A stretch of DNA of 64,000 nucleotides, from NCBI GenBank assembly GCA_002421905.1, contig DISK01000001.1, positions 218,480-282,479 of the forward strand, given 5' to 3'. Each line of letters begins with the position of its first letter. Position 1 is the stretch's first letter. The translations under genes were made by a program, and so were the position numbers. Shown here in pieces: positions 17,577-26,324 of the stretch. The stretch comes from Micavibrio sp. UBA6212. Its GTDB lineage: Bacteria > Pseudomonadota > Alphaproteobacteria > Micavibrionales > Micavibrionaceae. The notes beneath the pieces were generated by a model. The model did not search any database. It had not been told where the DNA came from and was given only the letters and a program-made list of their open reading frames with translations.

Positions 17577-18947
17577 ATGAAACTGTCTTTCTGGGGCTCT
17601 GCCCATACGGTCACGGGGTCAAAATATCTTCTGGAATCCGGAACTCAAAAAATTCTGGTTGATTGCGGCCTGTTTCAAGGGATGAAGGATTTACGCCTTT
17701 TGAATTGGAAAGAGATGCCCGTCCACCCTGTGGATATTGATGCAATTTTATTGACACATGCCCATCTGGATCATAGCGGCTATATCCCGAAACTTGTCAA
17801 AGACGGATTTCGCGGGAAGATATATTGTTCCGAGGCCACGCGCGATCTGGCCGAAATTATTTTGACAGATAGTGGGCATATTCAGGAAGACGATGCTGAA
17901 CGTGCCAATAGATATGGGTACACCAAACACCAACCGGCTTTGGCATTATATACCGAGAGGGATGCCAAACATGCGATGGAACAGTTTGTGACTGTTACTT
18001 TTGGTGAAAAAATCGAAGTTCCGGGTGGGGAGTTTTCTTTCTCACTCCATCGGGCAGGACATATCCTTGGTGCGGCGTCTATTCGTGTTGAATTTGATGG
18101 CGGAACATCCATCTTATTTTCTGGAGATCTGGGACGGGAAAATGATCCGCTGATGAAGGCGCCTGTGCATATTCAGCAATCAGATTATATCGTTGTCGAG
18201 TCCACTTACGGGGATCGGTTGCATGATACAACTGATCCTGCTGATTTATTGGAAGATATTATTAACCGGACAGTTCAGCGTGGCGGGAGTGTTGTTATTC
18301 CTGCGTTTGCTGTGGGACGAGCCCAGAGCCTTCTATATTATATTCATCAATTAAAGAAAGAGGGGAGGATTCATGCCTCCTTGCCAATCTATCTTGATAG
18401 TCCGATGGCGGTTAGTGCGACTGAGCTCCTTTGCAAACACTCCGTAGACCATCGTTTATCACAGGGGTTGTGTCAGGAAGTTTGCGAAGCGGCAAAATAT
18501 GTGCGGACCCGTGATGAGTCAAAAGCACTGGATGGAAATCATAACGGAGTGCCGAAAGTTATTATCTCGGCCAGTGGTATGGCAACAGGCGGGCGGGTTT
18601 TGCACCATCTGGCTCATTATCTGGGTGATCACCGTTCGACTGTTGTTCTCGCGGGATTTCAGGCTTCTGGGACTCGCGGCGATCGTTTGGCTCGAGGTGA
18701 AAAAACCATCAAAATTCATGGTCAGTATTGGGATGTGGCGGCGGAGATTATCAAGCTGGATAATATGTCTGCCCATGGTGATTATGCCGAAATAATGAAG
18801 TGGCTGAAGACCCAACAAAAGCAGCCGCGCAAGGTCTTTGTAACGCATGGGGAATCTTCCGCAGCCGTTGCCATGTGCGAACGTATTAAAAACGATCTGG
18901 GTTGGGATGCTTTGGTTCCAGAATATGGGTATCACGAAGATTTGTAA
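17577..18947 (+). CDS. MBL-fold RNA nuclease of the CPSF/Ysh1-like (RMMBL) family
   Basis: A 456-residue beta-CASP metallo-beta-lactamase protein related to eukaryotic CPSF73 and bacterial YhfI/TTHA0252-type RNases. The order of motifs is complete: FWGSAHTVTGSKYLL, LTHAHLDHSGYIPKL (HxHxDH), HRAGHILGAASI, LFSGDLG, the beta-CASP core IPAFAVGRAQSLLYYI and DSPMAVSATEL, ISASGMATGGRVLHHL, and the C-terminal RMMBL motif KLDNMSAHGDYAEIM. It is expected to be a cytoplasmic endo/exoribonuclease. It stands alone, about 100 bases after hisIE, with CGGAATAAAA before the ATG. Confidence 0.88.
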   Translation: MKLSFWGSAHTVTGSKYLLESGTQKILVDCGLFQGMKDLRLLNWKEMPVHPVDIDAILLTHAHLDHSGYIPKLVKDGFRGKIYCSEATRDLAEIILTDSGHIQEDDAERANRYGYTKHQPALALYTERDAKHAMEQFVTVTFGEKIEVPGGEFSFSLHRAGHILGAASIRVEFDGGTSILFSGDLGRENDPLMKAPVHIQQSDYIVVESTYGDRLHDTTDPADLLEDIINRTVQRGGSVVIPAFAVGRAQSLLYYIHQLKKEGRIHASLPIYLDSPMAVSATELLCKHSVDHRLSQGLCQEVCEAAKYVRTRDESKALDGNHNGVPKVIISASGMATGGRVLHHLAHYLGDHRSTVVLAGFQASGTRGDRLARGEKTIKIHGQYWDVAAEIIKLDNMSAHGDYAEIMKWLKTQQKQPRKVFVTHGESSAAVAMCERIKNDLGWDALVPEYGYHEDL

Positions 18948-19132
18948 GAGGAAGGGGTCTTGCCCTATATGGCTTAAAAACCCAATATTTTCATATTGTA
19001 AATCAATTTAGGTGGTTCAAAAGGGTTTCTTTCCTTCTCTTTCAAGAATTATTGGGATTTTGCCATTGATTTTTATGAAATTTACCCGTAGAAATCATGT
19101 CTCGATTTGATCCAAATTGTTTTTTATATCGA

Positions 19133-19224
19133 GGATCGGTGGCCGAGTGGCTTAAGGCAACGGTTTGCTAAACCGTCGTACTACGTAAGTTGTACCGAGG
19201 GTTCGAATCCCTCCCGATCCGCCA
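19133..19224 (+). tRNA. tRNA-Ser(GCU)
   Basis: The acceptor stem pairs GGATCGG (19133-19139) with CCGATCC (19214-19220), followed by the discriminator G and an encoded CCA. The anticodon stem-loop reads CGGTTTGCTAAACCG with anticodon GCU. A long class II variable arm follows, as expected for serine. The T-arm is GAGGGTTCGAATCCCTC. All arms close, so this is a functional gene. Confidence 0.96.
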
Positions 19225-19383
19225 TATCTCTTCTTTCTCACGCAATTTTGGATAGCATTTGAGCGTGTTTGTGCGAAACCAAGCGGGATTGCTCGTATTC
19301 CCCAATATTATCGTGTTGATTTAGATGCTTTATCACGGGCAATATTCTCCATATAATATAAGTGCATTAGGAGAAACTAGCGC

Positions 19384-20223
19384 GTGAAAAACCAAGAACT
19401 AAAACTAAAATATGAGATACAGCTTGATAGGGTACAGAAAATTGCCCTTTCTGGCATTGGTCGTGCGCTGATGTTTGCCAAATTTTGTGAAACTGGTGCC
19501 TATGATTTGGAAAAAGTTAACAACCCTCCTCGAAATGAGGGTGCTATCTTTTCGAACGATTTTACGCCGCAGATACAGCCAACCGAGTTCCAGAAGTGGA
19601 AGGATGACTTTGTGGCTTGGAACTTGAACAACGCTGTAAATGAAATTATTGAATCATTCTTTGTGTTTCTTGAAATGTCATATTTCGCCCTTCATGCGAA
19701 CGGCGACAGAAGGCGTGTCAACTCCGGTGATGTTTTGGGCGAAGTCATAAAGAATTGGCAAAACGATGTACGTAATAATTTAAGAACAAAGAACAAGATA
19801 CAAGCATTGTCTGACAAAGGCCTGCAATTTTCGGATGATGAGAAAAGAATCATCGAGAGCTTCTGGGAGATCAGAAATCTTATTTCGCACAACCTTGGAA
19901 TTGCTGATAATAGAAAAAAGCTGGATGTTGATCAGGGAAAGATAACCCTTAAATGGTATTGTTGGGAAATATTTGCAAAGTTAGAATCGGGGGGAGAAAT
20001 ACAATTAACTGGAGATCCGATGCCTGAAGCAGGAGATATATGCATGCGCCCTAAAGTGCTGAAAACCAAGGAGATTGGCCTTAACTCACATATCTCTTTC
20101 GCTCTAGATGAAGTGCAACAGATTGCATGGACGTTTTGGCTTCTTGTCCATGATGTTTCTGCCAAGATCAAAGCAGTTTTGGATCAATCAAGCAAACAAG
20201 AAGAAATCGCCAAGGGTGTTTGA
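19384..20223 (+). CDS. Unknown protein with a HEPN-like RNase motif
   Basis: A 279-residue protein that I do not recognise as a whole. A stretch near residues 160-175 reads FWEIRNLISHNLGI, the R-x4-H pattern of HEPN domains (a catalytic RNase motif in many toxins and defence proteins), and it is preceded by a charged helical region. No signal peptide or membrane segment is seen. It starts with GTG at 19384 after AGGAG. Its position directly after tRNA-Ser and before two tRNA 3'-end-like sequences suggests it arrived by site-specific integration. No separate antitoxin gene is seen nearby. A HEPN role is inferred from one motif, so confidence is modest. Confidence 0.6.
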   Translation: MKNQELKLKYEIQLDRVQKIALSGIGRALMFAKFCETGAYDLEKVNNPPRNEGAIFSNDFTPQIQPTEFQKWKDDFVAWNLNNAVNEIIESFFVFLEMSYFALHANGDRRRVNSGDVLGEVIKNWQNDVRNNLRTKNKIQALSDKGLQFSDDEKRIIESFWEIRNLISHNLGIADNRKKLDVDQGKITLKWYCWEIFAKLESGGEIQLTGDPMPEAGDICMRPKVLKTKEIGLNSHISFALDEVQQIAWTFWLLVHDVSAKIKAVLDQSSKQEEIAKGV

Positions 20224-20293
20224 TGGAGACTCCGCATCGGTTCGCTCCTATTCTCTGCCAAACACCAAAATACTCGTAATATTGAGAGAAATT

Positions 20294-20320
20294 CCAGTGT
20301 GAGTCCCGTTCACACCGCCA
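20294..20320 (+). repeat. tRNA 3'-end-like sequence (degenerate)
   Basis: The sequence ending GTCCCGTTCACACCGCCA resembles the T-arm, acceptor and CCA of a tRNA, although no 5' part precedes it. It also folds on itself (GTGTGA/TTCACAC). It could be a remnant attachment site belonging to an element once inserted at tRNA-Ser, but the match is short. Confidence 0.3.
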
Positions 20321-20359
20321 TATTATAAAAGGGATCATTCGACCCTTTTTATAATATGG
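20318..20359. terminator. Strong hairpin, probable terminator after the HEPN-like gene
   Basis: CCATATTATAAAAGGG at 20318-20333 pairs with the reverse complement at 20343-20359 (one bulged base) around a 9-base loop. The stem contains A/T runs, so it can act in either direction, ending the HEPN-like gene's transcript from the left. A dedicated U-tract downstream is weak. Confidence 0.55.
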
Positions 20360-20432
20360 TGGCAATGACTGGAACTAGACCCGAGAAGAGTGCTTGCAAC
20401 TTTGATAGGGAGCACCGCGACCACATCAAAGT

Positions 20433-20450
20433 AATCCCTCCCAACCGCCA
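20433..20450 (+). repeat. Imperfect copy of the tRNA-Ser 3' end (possible attR remnant)
   Basis: AATCCCTCCCAACCGCCA matches the tRNA-Ser end at 19206-19224 (AATCCCTCCCGATCCGCCA) with one substitution and one deleted base. The two copies bracket about 1.2 kb holding the HEPN-like gene. This is what a small integrated element in a tRNA gene would leave, but the match is only 18-19 bases long. Confidence 0.4.
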
Positions 20451-20463
20451 TTTACCTTCTTTC

Positions 20464-20916
20464 TTACGAGTGCTGGGATGCAATTTCAGGCTCGACCAGT
20501 TTGGCCAGTTGGTCGAGAGATTCTTGCCACCCCAGATAACAGGCCTCTAACGGGATGATATCGGGCAATCCGTCTTGTATGATTGTGAGTTCTGTTCCGA
20601 CTGAAACTTTTTTGAATGTCACGGTCACTGTGATCGTGCCGGGGATGTTCGGGTCTTCGAATTCGTCGGTATAATGAAGGCGCTCGTTCGGGGTGATTTC
20701 CAAATATGTTCCACCGAAATTATGTTCCATACCATTTGAAAAATTGGTGAAGGACATTTTGAATGTGCCGCCGACTTTGACATCCATTGAGAAGACCTTG
20801 CCGATCCAGCCATAGGGCGGCATCCAACGGGCAATGGCGGTTGGTTCGGTGAAGGCGCGGAATACTCTTTCCGGTGGGGACTTTAAGACACGGTGCAGTT
20901 TTGCTGTGTTGGGCAT
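20464..20916 (-). CDS. SRPBCC / AHSA1-type domain protein
   Basis: A 150-residue single-domain protein with the START-like SRPBCC wording of the activator-of-Hsp90 (AHSA1) family: LHRVLKSPPERVFRAFTEP, ARWMPP, VGGTFKMSF, then GGTYLEITPNERLHYTDEF and ELTIIQDGLPD with a C-terminal WQESLDQLAKLVE helix. Such proteins bind hydrophobic ligands or act as stress proteins. The function here is not known. I use the ATG at 20916 because AAGGAGG sits nine bases before it. An upstream in-frame extension to 21099 would overlap the PLP gene. It is last in the gatC-gatA-gatB gene string. Confidence 0.85.
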   Translation of the reverse strand: MPNTAKLHRVLKSPPERVFRAFTEPTAIARWMPPYGWIGKVFSMDVKVGGTFKMSFTNFSNGMEHNFGGTYLEITPNERLHYTDEFEDPNIPGTITVTVTFKKVSVGTELTIIQDGLPDIIPLEACYLGWQESLDQLAKLVEPEIASQHS

Positions 20917-20926
20917 GGTGGCCTCC

Positions 20927-21634
20927 TTATTTATATCCGACATTGATAATATAGGCGTTTTGGCTTGCTTGTAAATGCGCGAATTGCCAGATTTTGGCGC
21001 AACTGTAGGGGCAAGACGGGTAAGGCGGCAGCGTGATTGCGGGGTGGTGGAATTTTTCTGGCGCAGGAATGATTTTTGCGCGACCACAATCACCGACATG
21101 TTTTACTGGAGATACGGCGATGATGTCCGTTTCGGAAAACGCAAGGCAGGCTGATCGTGCCAGAACGCCGCTTAAGGCCGAGAGCCAGATTTGGTTTGGT
21201 GGATCGGGAATTAGTTCTTTGAGTGTTTGAGCGGTATGATTAATGAAAGAAGGATCATCAAATCCCAATGGAAGCATATGAAGGTCAGGGTGAGATTGTT
21301 CAATGTCCGCCTTGATCTGTTCAACGGGGGTTGGGTTACACCAGACGAGTTCGCATGAGTGTGGGTTGAGGTCATTGATCCAATCGGGGGTGTGTTTGGA
21401 TTTGGCGATGAAGAGGGTGCATTTGTACTCCAGTTCTTCGCAGGCTGTGGCCAGTGCCCAGCCGCCTGAACCGAAGACCGTTCCGGCATAGGCAAAGTGC
21501 TTGTGATTTTGTTCGGGGAGATATTTAAGCAGGGGAAGTTTTTTAAGTCCACCACGGATCAAGTCGCCGCGGAGGATGGAATATCCTCCGCTAGGCTCTA
21601 ACTGAATGACTTGATTTTCTGGGGTTGCGGGCAA
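20927..21634 (-). CDS. PLP-dependent fold type II enzyme (ACC deaminase / D-cysteine desulfhydrase-like)
   Basis: A short (235-residue) protein. RGDLIRGGLKKLPLL corresponds to the 'REDL..GGNK.RKL' lysine motif of the ACC deaminase/D-cysteine desulfhydrase group. YAGTVFGSGGWALATACEEL resembles the following 'SNH.ra.A..a..lG' phosphate-binding part, and LSALSGVLARSACLAF a later glycine-serine turn. Typical members have about 330 residues, so this is a shortened or divergent form and may not be catalytically complete. It begins with TTG one base after the gatB stop, with no separate ribosome-binding site, so translational re-initiation from gatB is likely. Confidence 0.55.
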   Translation of the reverse strand: MPATPENQVIQLEPSGGYSILRGDLIRGGLKKLPLLKYLPEQNHKHFAYAGTVFGSGGWALATACEELEYKCTLFIAKSKHTPDWINDLNPHSCELVWCNPTPVEQIKADIEQSHPDLHMLPLGFDDPSFINHTAQTLKELIPDPPNQIWLSALSGVLARSACLAFSETDIIAVSPVKHVGDCGRAKIIPAPEKFHHPAITLPPYPSCPYSCAKIWQFAHLQASQNAYIINVGYK

Positions 21635-21635
21635 T

Positions 21636-23087
21636 CTAGGACAGTTTTTGTTTCAACAGTTCATTGACCATATCGGGGTTGGCTTTGCCGCCCGATTTTT
21701 TGAGAACTTGACCAACAAAGAAGCCGAAGAGTTTGTCTTTGCCGCCTTTATAGGCTGCAACGTTATCCGGATTTTCTGCGATAACTTCATCGACAATCTT
21801 TTCAATCGCTCCAGTGTCAGTAACTTGTTTCAGACCTTTTTCGTCAACGATTGCAGCCGGATTTTTACCCGAGGCCATCATTTCGGCAAAGACATCCTTG
21901 GCTATTTTTCCAGAAATGGTTTTGTCGGAAATGAGTCCGACAAGTTCACCCAGCTGTTTTGCCGATACCGGACTTTCATCCAGAGTTTTTCCGTCTTTAT
22001 TCAGTCCTCCTAGAAGTTCGTTAATCACCCAGTTTGCCGTGATTTTTGGATCGTGATTTTGTGCGGCTTCCTCATAATAGTCTGCACGCGAACGCTCCAT
22101 AATCAGAACGGTTGCGTCGTAAATTCCAAGGCCATAAGACTCCATAAAGCGGTGTTTCTTCTGGTCAGGAAGTTCAGGCAAGGTTTGTTTGAGTTGATCT
22201 ACAAAACTTTGTTCGATAATCAGAGGTAACAAGTCAGGGTCGGGGAAGTAGCGATAGTCATGTGCTTCTTCTTTCGAGCGCATGGAACGTGTTTCGCCTT
22301 TGGCGTTGTCCCACAGGCGGGTTTCCTGTTTGACCTTTCCACCATTTTCGATCAGTTCGACTTGACGGACTGATTCATATTCGATTGCCATTTGAACGGC
22401 CTTGATCGAGTTGACGTTTTTGATTTCGCAACGTGTGCCAAGTTCATCACCCGGTTTTCTAACTGAAACGTTCACATCGGCGCGCATCGAACCTTCTTCT
22501 AGGTTGCCGTCACAGGTTTCCAAGTAGCGCAAAATCATGCGGAGTTTTGTCAGGTAGGCGCAGGCTTCTTCGGGGCCGCGCAGATCAGGTTCTGACACGA
22601 TTTCCATCAGCGCACAGCCGGAGCGATTAAGATCAACAAAACTTTTGGTCGGGTGTTGGTCATGGATAGACTTTCCTGCGTCTTGTTCCATATGCAGGCG
22701 GGTAATTCCGATTTCTTTGGTTTCCCCATTGGGCAAGTCAATCTCGATTATGCCTTTGCCGATGATCGGGTGCAGGAATTGCGAGATCTGATAGCCTTGA
22801 GGCAAATCAGGATAGAAATAGTTTTTGCGTTCGAAAACGGAATGCAAGTTAACTTGCGCGTTCAGGCCAAGACCAGTGCGGACAGCCTGTTCGACGCAAT
22901 ATTCGTTGAGGACTGGCAGCATGCCAGGCATGGCGGCATCGACAAGAGAAACTTGTGAATTTGGGGCAGATCCGAAATCCGTGGCGGCGCCAGAAAAAAG
23001 TTTTGATTGGGCCGTGATCTGGGCATGAACTTCCATCCCGATTACAATTTCCCAGTCACCTGTTTCACCTTTAATAATTGCTGACAT
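21636..23087 (-). CDS. gatB: Aspartyl/glutamyl-tRNA amidotransferase subunit B
   Basis: Tethers misacylated Glu-tRNA-Gln or Asp-tRNA-Asn in the GatCAB transamidation complex. It is 483 residues, full length. Motifs: WEIVIGMEVHAQI at the start, FSGAATDFGSAPN, RKNYFYPDLPQGYQISQ, RTHMEQDAGKS-type text (RLHMEQDAGKSIHD), EIVSEPDLRGPEEA and SMRADVNVSVR. A C-terminal YqeY-like domain ends MVNELLKQKLS. AAAGGAA precedes the ATG. Unusually, two secreted-protein genes lie between gatA and gatB. Confidence 0.97.
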   Translation of the reverse strand: MSAIIKGETGDWEIVIGMEVHAQITAQSKLFSGAATDFGSAPNSQVSLVDAAMPGMLPVLNEYCVEQAVRTGLGLNAQVNLHSVFERKNYFYPDLPQGYQISQFLHPIIGKGIIEIDLPNGETKEIGITRLHMEQDAGKSIHDQHPTKSFVDLNRSGCALMEIVSEPDLRGPEEACAYLTKLRMILRYLETCDGNLEEGSMRADVNVSVRKPGDELGTRCEIKNVNSIKAVQMAIEYESVRQVELIENGGKVKQETRLWDNAKGETRSMRSKEEAHDYRYFPDPDLLPLIIEQSFVDQLKQTLPELPDQKKHRFMESYGLGIYDATVLIMERSRADYYEEAAQNHDPKITANWVINELLGGLNKDGKTLDESPVSAKQLGELVGLISDKTISGKIAKDVFAEMMASGKNPAAIVDEKGLKQVTDTGAIEKIVDEVIAENPDNVAAYKGGKDKLFGFFVGQVLKKSGGKANPDMVNELLKQKLS

Positions 23088-23112
23088 TATTTATGTTCCT
23101 TTAGTATTGAAA

Positions 23113-23667
23113 TTAGAATCCTGATGATGCGGCACAGCCATATGTAATTTGCTTTTCTGCATTTTTATATTCCGATGTGTTCATCAATTCACCCATTGGG
23201 TCGTATATGTTCGGATTTGTGGCCAGAATATTTTTCATCATGCCCTGAGTTTGGGATGAGAGGCTTTCTGAAATTCCGCTGGCCAGACATTTGCAAATGG
23301 CGTGTTTCTTTACTTCTGTCATGCATTTGCCGTACACCTTGTCATGCAAGGGGATATGCATACAAGGGCCGTTTACATCTGTTATGACTTTGTTGATGGC
23401 ATTGCGAGCGGCTTGATCTTGTCCTTTCATGGCGACCAGTTCTTCAACAATCATATTTTTTTGCATATGTTGGGCGGTGCAGGTGCAGAAAGACTTTTGA
23501 GAGTCCACTGTCATCGTGCCGTCTTGTTGTGAGTTTACAAGGCACTGCTGGTAGTATTTCTGTGCCATTTCTCCCGTAATAGGGGTTGAGGCGTGGGCGT
23601 TGTGCCCAATGATAGCCGTTGCCAGAAAAAAGAATACTAGCAGTATGGATTTTGAATTTGTGTTCAT
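23113..23667 (-). CDS. Secreted cysteine-rich protein, paralogue 1
   Basis: A 184-residue protein with a signal peptide (MNTNSKSILLVFFFLATA, then ...NAHA) and a mature part with a repeated cysteine pattern: YYQQCLVNSQ, then KSFCTCTAQHM, GPCMHIPLHDKVYGKCMTEV and AICKCLASG. The CxC spacing and overall order match the neighbouring gene, so the two are ancient duplicates. I do not recognise the family. The cysteines probably form disulfides in the periplasm. It lies between gatA and gatB on the same strand. Confidence 0.7.
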   Translation of the reverse strand: MNTNSKSILLVFFFLATAIIGHNAHASTPITGEMAQKYYQQCLVNSQQDGTMTVDSQKSFCTCTAQHMQKNMIVEELVAMKGQDQAARNAINKVITDVNGPCMHIPLHDKVYGKCMTEVKKHAICKCLASGISESLSSQTQGMMKNILATNPNIYDPMGELMNTSEYKNAEKQITYGCAASSGF

Positions 23668-23694
23668 GATGATCTCAATTCTTTTCTGATGTTT

Positions 23695-24411
23695 TTATTG
23701 GCGGCCCAAATAATCTTTTTTCATGTAACTGCCAAGGCACTGTTCACTATATTGCTTTTTGTAACGGTTATATGTGCCACTGTTCCATAAAGCATCTAGA
23801 GGGGAGAGGTAGAATTTAGTCTGATCTCCCCATTCAATCATCATTTCTGATTCCCCCATCTCGATGACGTGCTTTTTCATGAGTTTGCTGACACACTGGC
23901 AGTATTGGGGAACACGGCTGACGCGCCAGTCATTGCCGCGATAGGAAACACAAGAGACATACTCCATATCATCAACCGGCATGTCGATGCAGGGCATAAC
24001 AACTTCGTGAACATATTTTTCAAATGGTTTATTACCCAGTTTCCAGTTCTTACGGTTCTGGAGTTCTTTTAATTCACTCATTTTGATGGTTGCCTCGGTC
24101 GCTGCGGCAGAGCATGTGCAATAATATTGGTGAGCGTCAGGCGTAAACCGGGGCGGTACTTTAGATATGCACTGGTCATAAATTTTATTGACGGTTGATT
24201 TCGAAATGCGATCCAGTGGAGCAGCCTCAAGAACATCGTTAGGTAATATGGGCATGATATTCGACGCCACATTTCTGGCGGCCTGTGGATTAAAAACCGG
24301 CTTTGAGTTTTTATAATTTTGTGGCGAGAGCTCGCTTTGGGCATGAGCAACAGAAAACGTCACGCAAATCAACAAGATACAAGACAGCAGTGTAAAAAAC
24401 ATATGTTTCAT
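23695..24411 (-). CDS. Secreted cysteine-rich protein, paralogue 2
   Basis: A 238-residue protein with a signal peptide (MKHMFFTLLSCILLICVTF, then ...SVAHAQ). The mature part repeats the paralogue-1 pattern: IYDQCISKVPP, QYYCTCSAAATEATIKM, VMPCIDMPVDDMEYVSCVS, VPQYCQCVSKL and a last Cys in YSEQCLGSYM. Function is unknown. Export and disulfide bonds are suggested by the sequence. It follows gatA by 39 bases and shares its direction. Confidence 0.7.
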   Translation of the reverse strand: MKHMFFTLLSCILLICVTFSVAHAQSELSPQNYKNSKPVFNPQAARNVASNIMPILPNDVLEAAPLDRISKSTVNKIYDQCISKVPPRFTPDAHQYYCTCSAAATEATIKMSELKELQNRKNWKLGNKPFEKYVHEVVMPCIDMPVDDMEYVSCVSYRGNDWRVSRVPQYCQCVSKLMKKHVIEMGESEMMIEWGDQTKFYLSPLDALWNSGTYNRYKKQYSEQCLGSYMKKDYLGRQ

Positions 24412-24450
24412 TTCGTGCCCTTTCGGATGTTTAGGATAAACAACTATTGG

Positions 24451-25938
24451 TTACGCAACACTTTTAATCAATTGTGGTTGTGCAGAAAACGCAGCAGCCT
24501 GTTCCAACGCAAAAGCAGTGCGGAACATAGTGACTTCATCCCATGCGCGGCCAATAATCTGCAATCCCAATGGTAAACCCTGATCGTCCAGACCCGCAGG
24601 GACTGATATGCCCGGCAGTCCAGCTAAAGAAGCAGGGATGGTGAAAACATCACCCAGATACATTTTAATTGGATCGTCGGCATTCTCGCCAATCGCGAAC
24701 GCAGAAGATGGAGCGGTCGGGGTGAGAATTGCGTCACATTTTTCAAATGCAGCGGCGAAGTCATTGGAAATAAGACGGCGGATTTTTTGCGCTTTGGTAT
24801 AATAAGCATCATAATAACCTGCAGACAGACAGTATGTTCCGATCATAATGCGGCGCTTGACTTCTGCACCAAATCCTTCGGCGCGGGTGCTTTCATACAT
24901 ATCCTGCAGATCTTTTCCTTCTACGCGCAGACCATAACGAACGCCATCGTAACGTGCTAAATTCGATGAAGCTTCGGCAGGGGCCACGATATAATAAGTT
25001 GGAACTGCGTATTTGGTGTGAGGCAGGGAGATATCGACAATCTCTGCACCGGCATCTTTGAGCATGGCGGCTCCTTTTTCCCAGATGTCGATGATGTCTT
25101 GTGGCATTCCATCAACACGGTATTCTTTGGGGATACCAATGCGCAGGCCTTTGATATCTTGTTTCATAAGGGCGGCAAAGTCTGGGACTTCCTTATTGGC
25201 CGATGTCGAGTCTTTGGCGTCATGTCCTGCCATCGTACCCAGCATCAGAGCAGAGTCCTCTACGCTGCGAGCAAAAGCACCAGCTTGGTCGAGGGAGGAG
25301 GCAAATGCGATGATGCCCCAACGGGAACAGCGTCCATAAGTTGGTTTGACGCCGACAATACCACAAAAACTGGCAGGTTGGCGGGTTGATCCTCCAGTAT
25401 CGGTTCCGGTGGCCAGCATGGTCATACCCGAGGAGACAGCGGCGGCTGATCCTCCTGATGATCCACCGGGAACCAGTTTTTTATCCGGATGGGTTGTGCT
25501 TTTCCATGGGTTCTCTACGGGGCCGAAATAGCTGGTGGTGTTGGAGCCACCCATAGCAAATTCATCCAGATTGGCCTTGCCGATCGAAATTGTTCCTGCA
25601 TCCTTCAGTTTTTGCGAAACTGTTGACTCATAGGGCGGTATAAAATTTTCGAGGATGTGGCTTCCTGCTGTGGTGCGGATATCCTTGGTACAGAATAGAT
25701 CTTTCATGGCCATCGGAATAGCTTCGAGTGGAAGCATTTCGCCCTTGGCGATGCGGGCGTCCGATTCTGCGGCTTGAGCAAGGGCTTGTTCCGGCAATTC
25801 GGTAATCATGGCGTTGAGGTTCCGACAGGATTCCATTTGGGCGATATGATCTTTAATCAACTCGGTTGCCGAAAAATCCTTATTTTTCAAACCCGCTAAG
25901 GTTTCGGTGACGGACATGGAAATCAGTTTACTGGTCAT
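24451..25938 (-). CDS. gatA: Aspartyl/glutamyl-tRNA amidotransferase subunit A
   Basis: The amidase subunit that releases ammonia from glutamine. It is 495 residues. The amidase-signature triad is visible: the Lys region PMAMKDLFCTKDI, then GGSSGGSAAAVSSGM with the Ser of the GGSSGGS loop, then DTGGSTRQPASFCGIVG with the cis-Ser/Ser pair. C-terminal text includes YCLSAGYYDAYYTKAQKIRRLI. It is the second gene of gatC-gatA and is separated from gatB by two secreted-protein genes. Confidence 0.97.
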   Translation of the reverse strand: MTSKLISMSVTETLAGLKNKDFSATELIKDHIAQMESCRNLNAMITELPEQALAQAAESDARIAKGEMLPLEAIPMAMKDLFCTKDIRTTAGSHILENFIPPYESTVSQKLKDAGTISIGKANLDEFAMGGSNTTSYFGPVENPWKSTTHPDKKLVPGGSSGGSAAAVSSGMTMLATGTDTGGSTRQPASFCGIVGVKPTYGRCSRWGIIAFASSLDQAGAFARSVEDSALMLGTMAGHDAKDSTSANKEVPDFAALMKQDIKGLRIGIPKEYRVDGMPQDIIDIWEKGAAMLKDAGAEIVDISLPHTKYAVPTYYIVAPAEASSNLARYDGVRYGLRVEGKDLQDMYESTRAEGFGAEVKRRIMIGTYCLSAGYYDAYYTKAQKIRRLISNDFAAAFEKCDAILTPTAPSSAFAIGENADDPIKMYLGDVFTIPASLAGLPGISVPAGLDDQGLPLGLQIIGRAWDEVTMFRTAFALEQAAAFSAQPQLIKSVA

Positions 25939-25971
25939 CTTATTTCTCTATAAAAAGGGTCTATCAAAATT

Positions 25972-26259
25972 CTATTCAACAATTTTGGTCACGACGAAGA
26001 ATCCTTCGACAGACTCAGGCGCGTTTTTCAGAATGTCTGGCTGAATATTGCCGTCTGTAACTTTATCTTCTCGCAAGGTCAGGGCAATTTCGGATACGTT
26101 GGCCAGTGGTTCGACGCCAGTTGTGTCAACTTCCTGAAGCTGGTCGGCCCAATCCAGAATATTCTGGAGCTGAGGGGCATAGTAGTCGAGATCCTGATCG
26201 GTAACCTTGATGCGGGCAAGGGACGCTATTTTGGATACAGTTGTTTTATCAATGGACAT
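25972..26259 (-). CDS. gatC: Aspartyl/glutamyl-tRNA amidotransferase subunit C
   Basis: A 95-residue GatC that wraps and stabilises GatA. It has the family start TVSKIASLARIKVTDQD, then LQNILDWADQLQEVDTTGVEPLANV and LREDKVTDG. I use the internal ATG at 26259 (MSIDKTT...), the standard family start preceded by GAAGAGAG, rather than the ATG ten codons upstream. It leads the gat operon and is divergent from ruvX. Confidence 0.93.
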   Translation of the reverse strand: MSIDKTTVSKIASLARIKVTDQDLDYYAPQLQNILDWADQLQEVDTTGVEPLANVSEIALTLREDKVTDGNIQPDILKNAPESVEGFFVVTKIVE

Positions 26260-26324
26260 TGTTTTTCTCTCTTCGATAATATATTCCAAAGACTTAACAT
26301 CCTAGAAGGCGCGCTGCAACAAGA

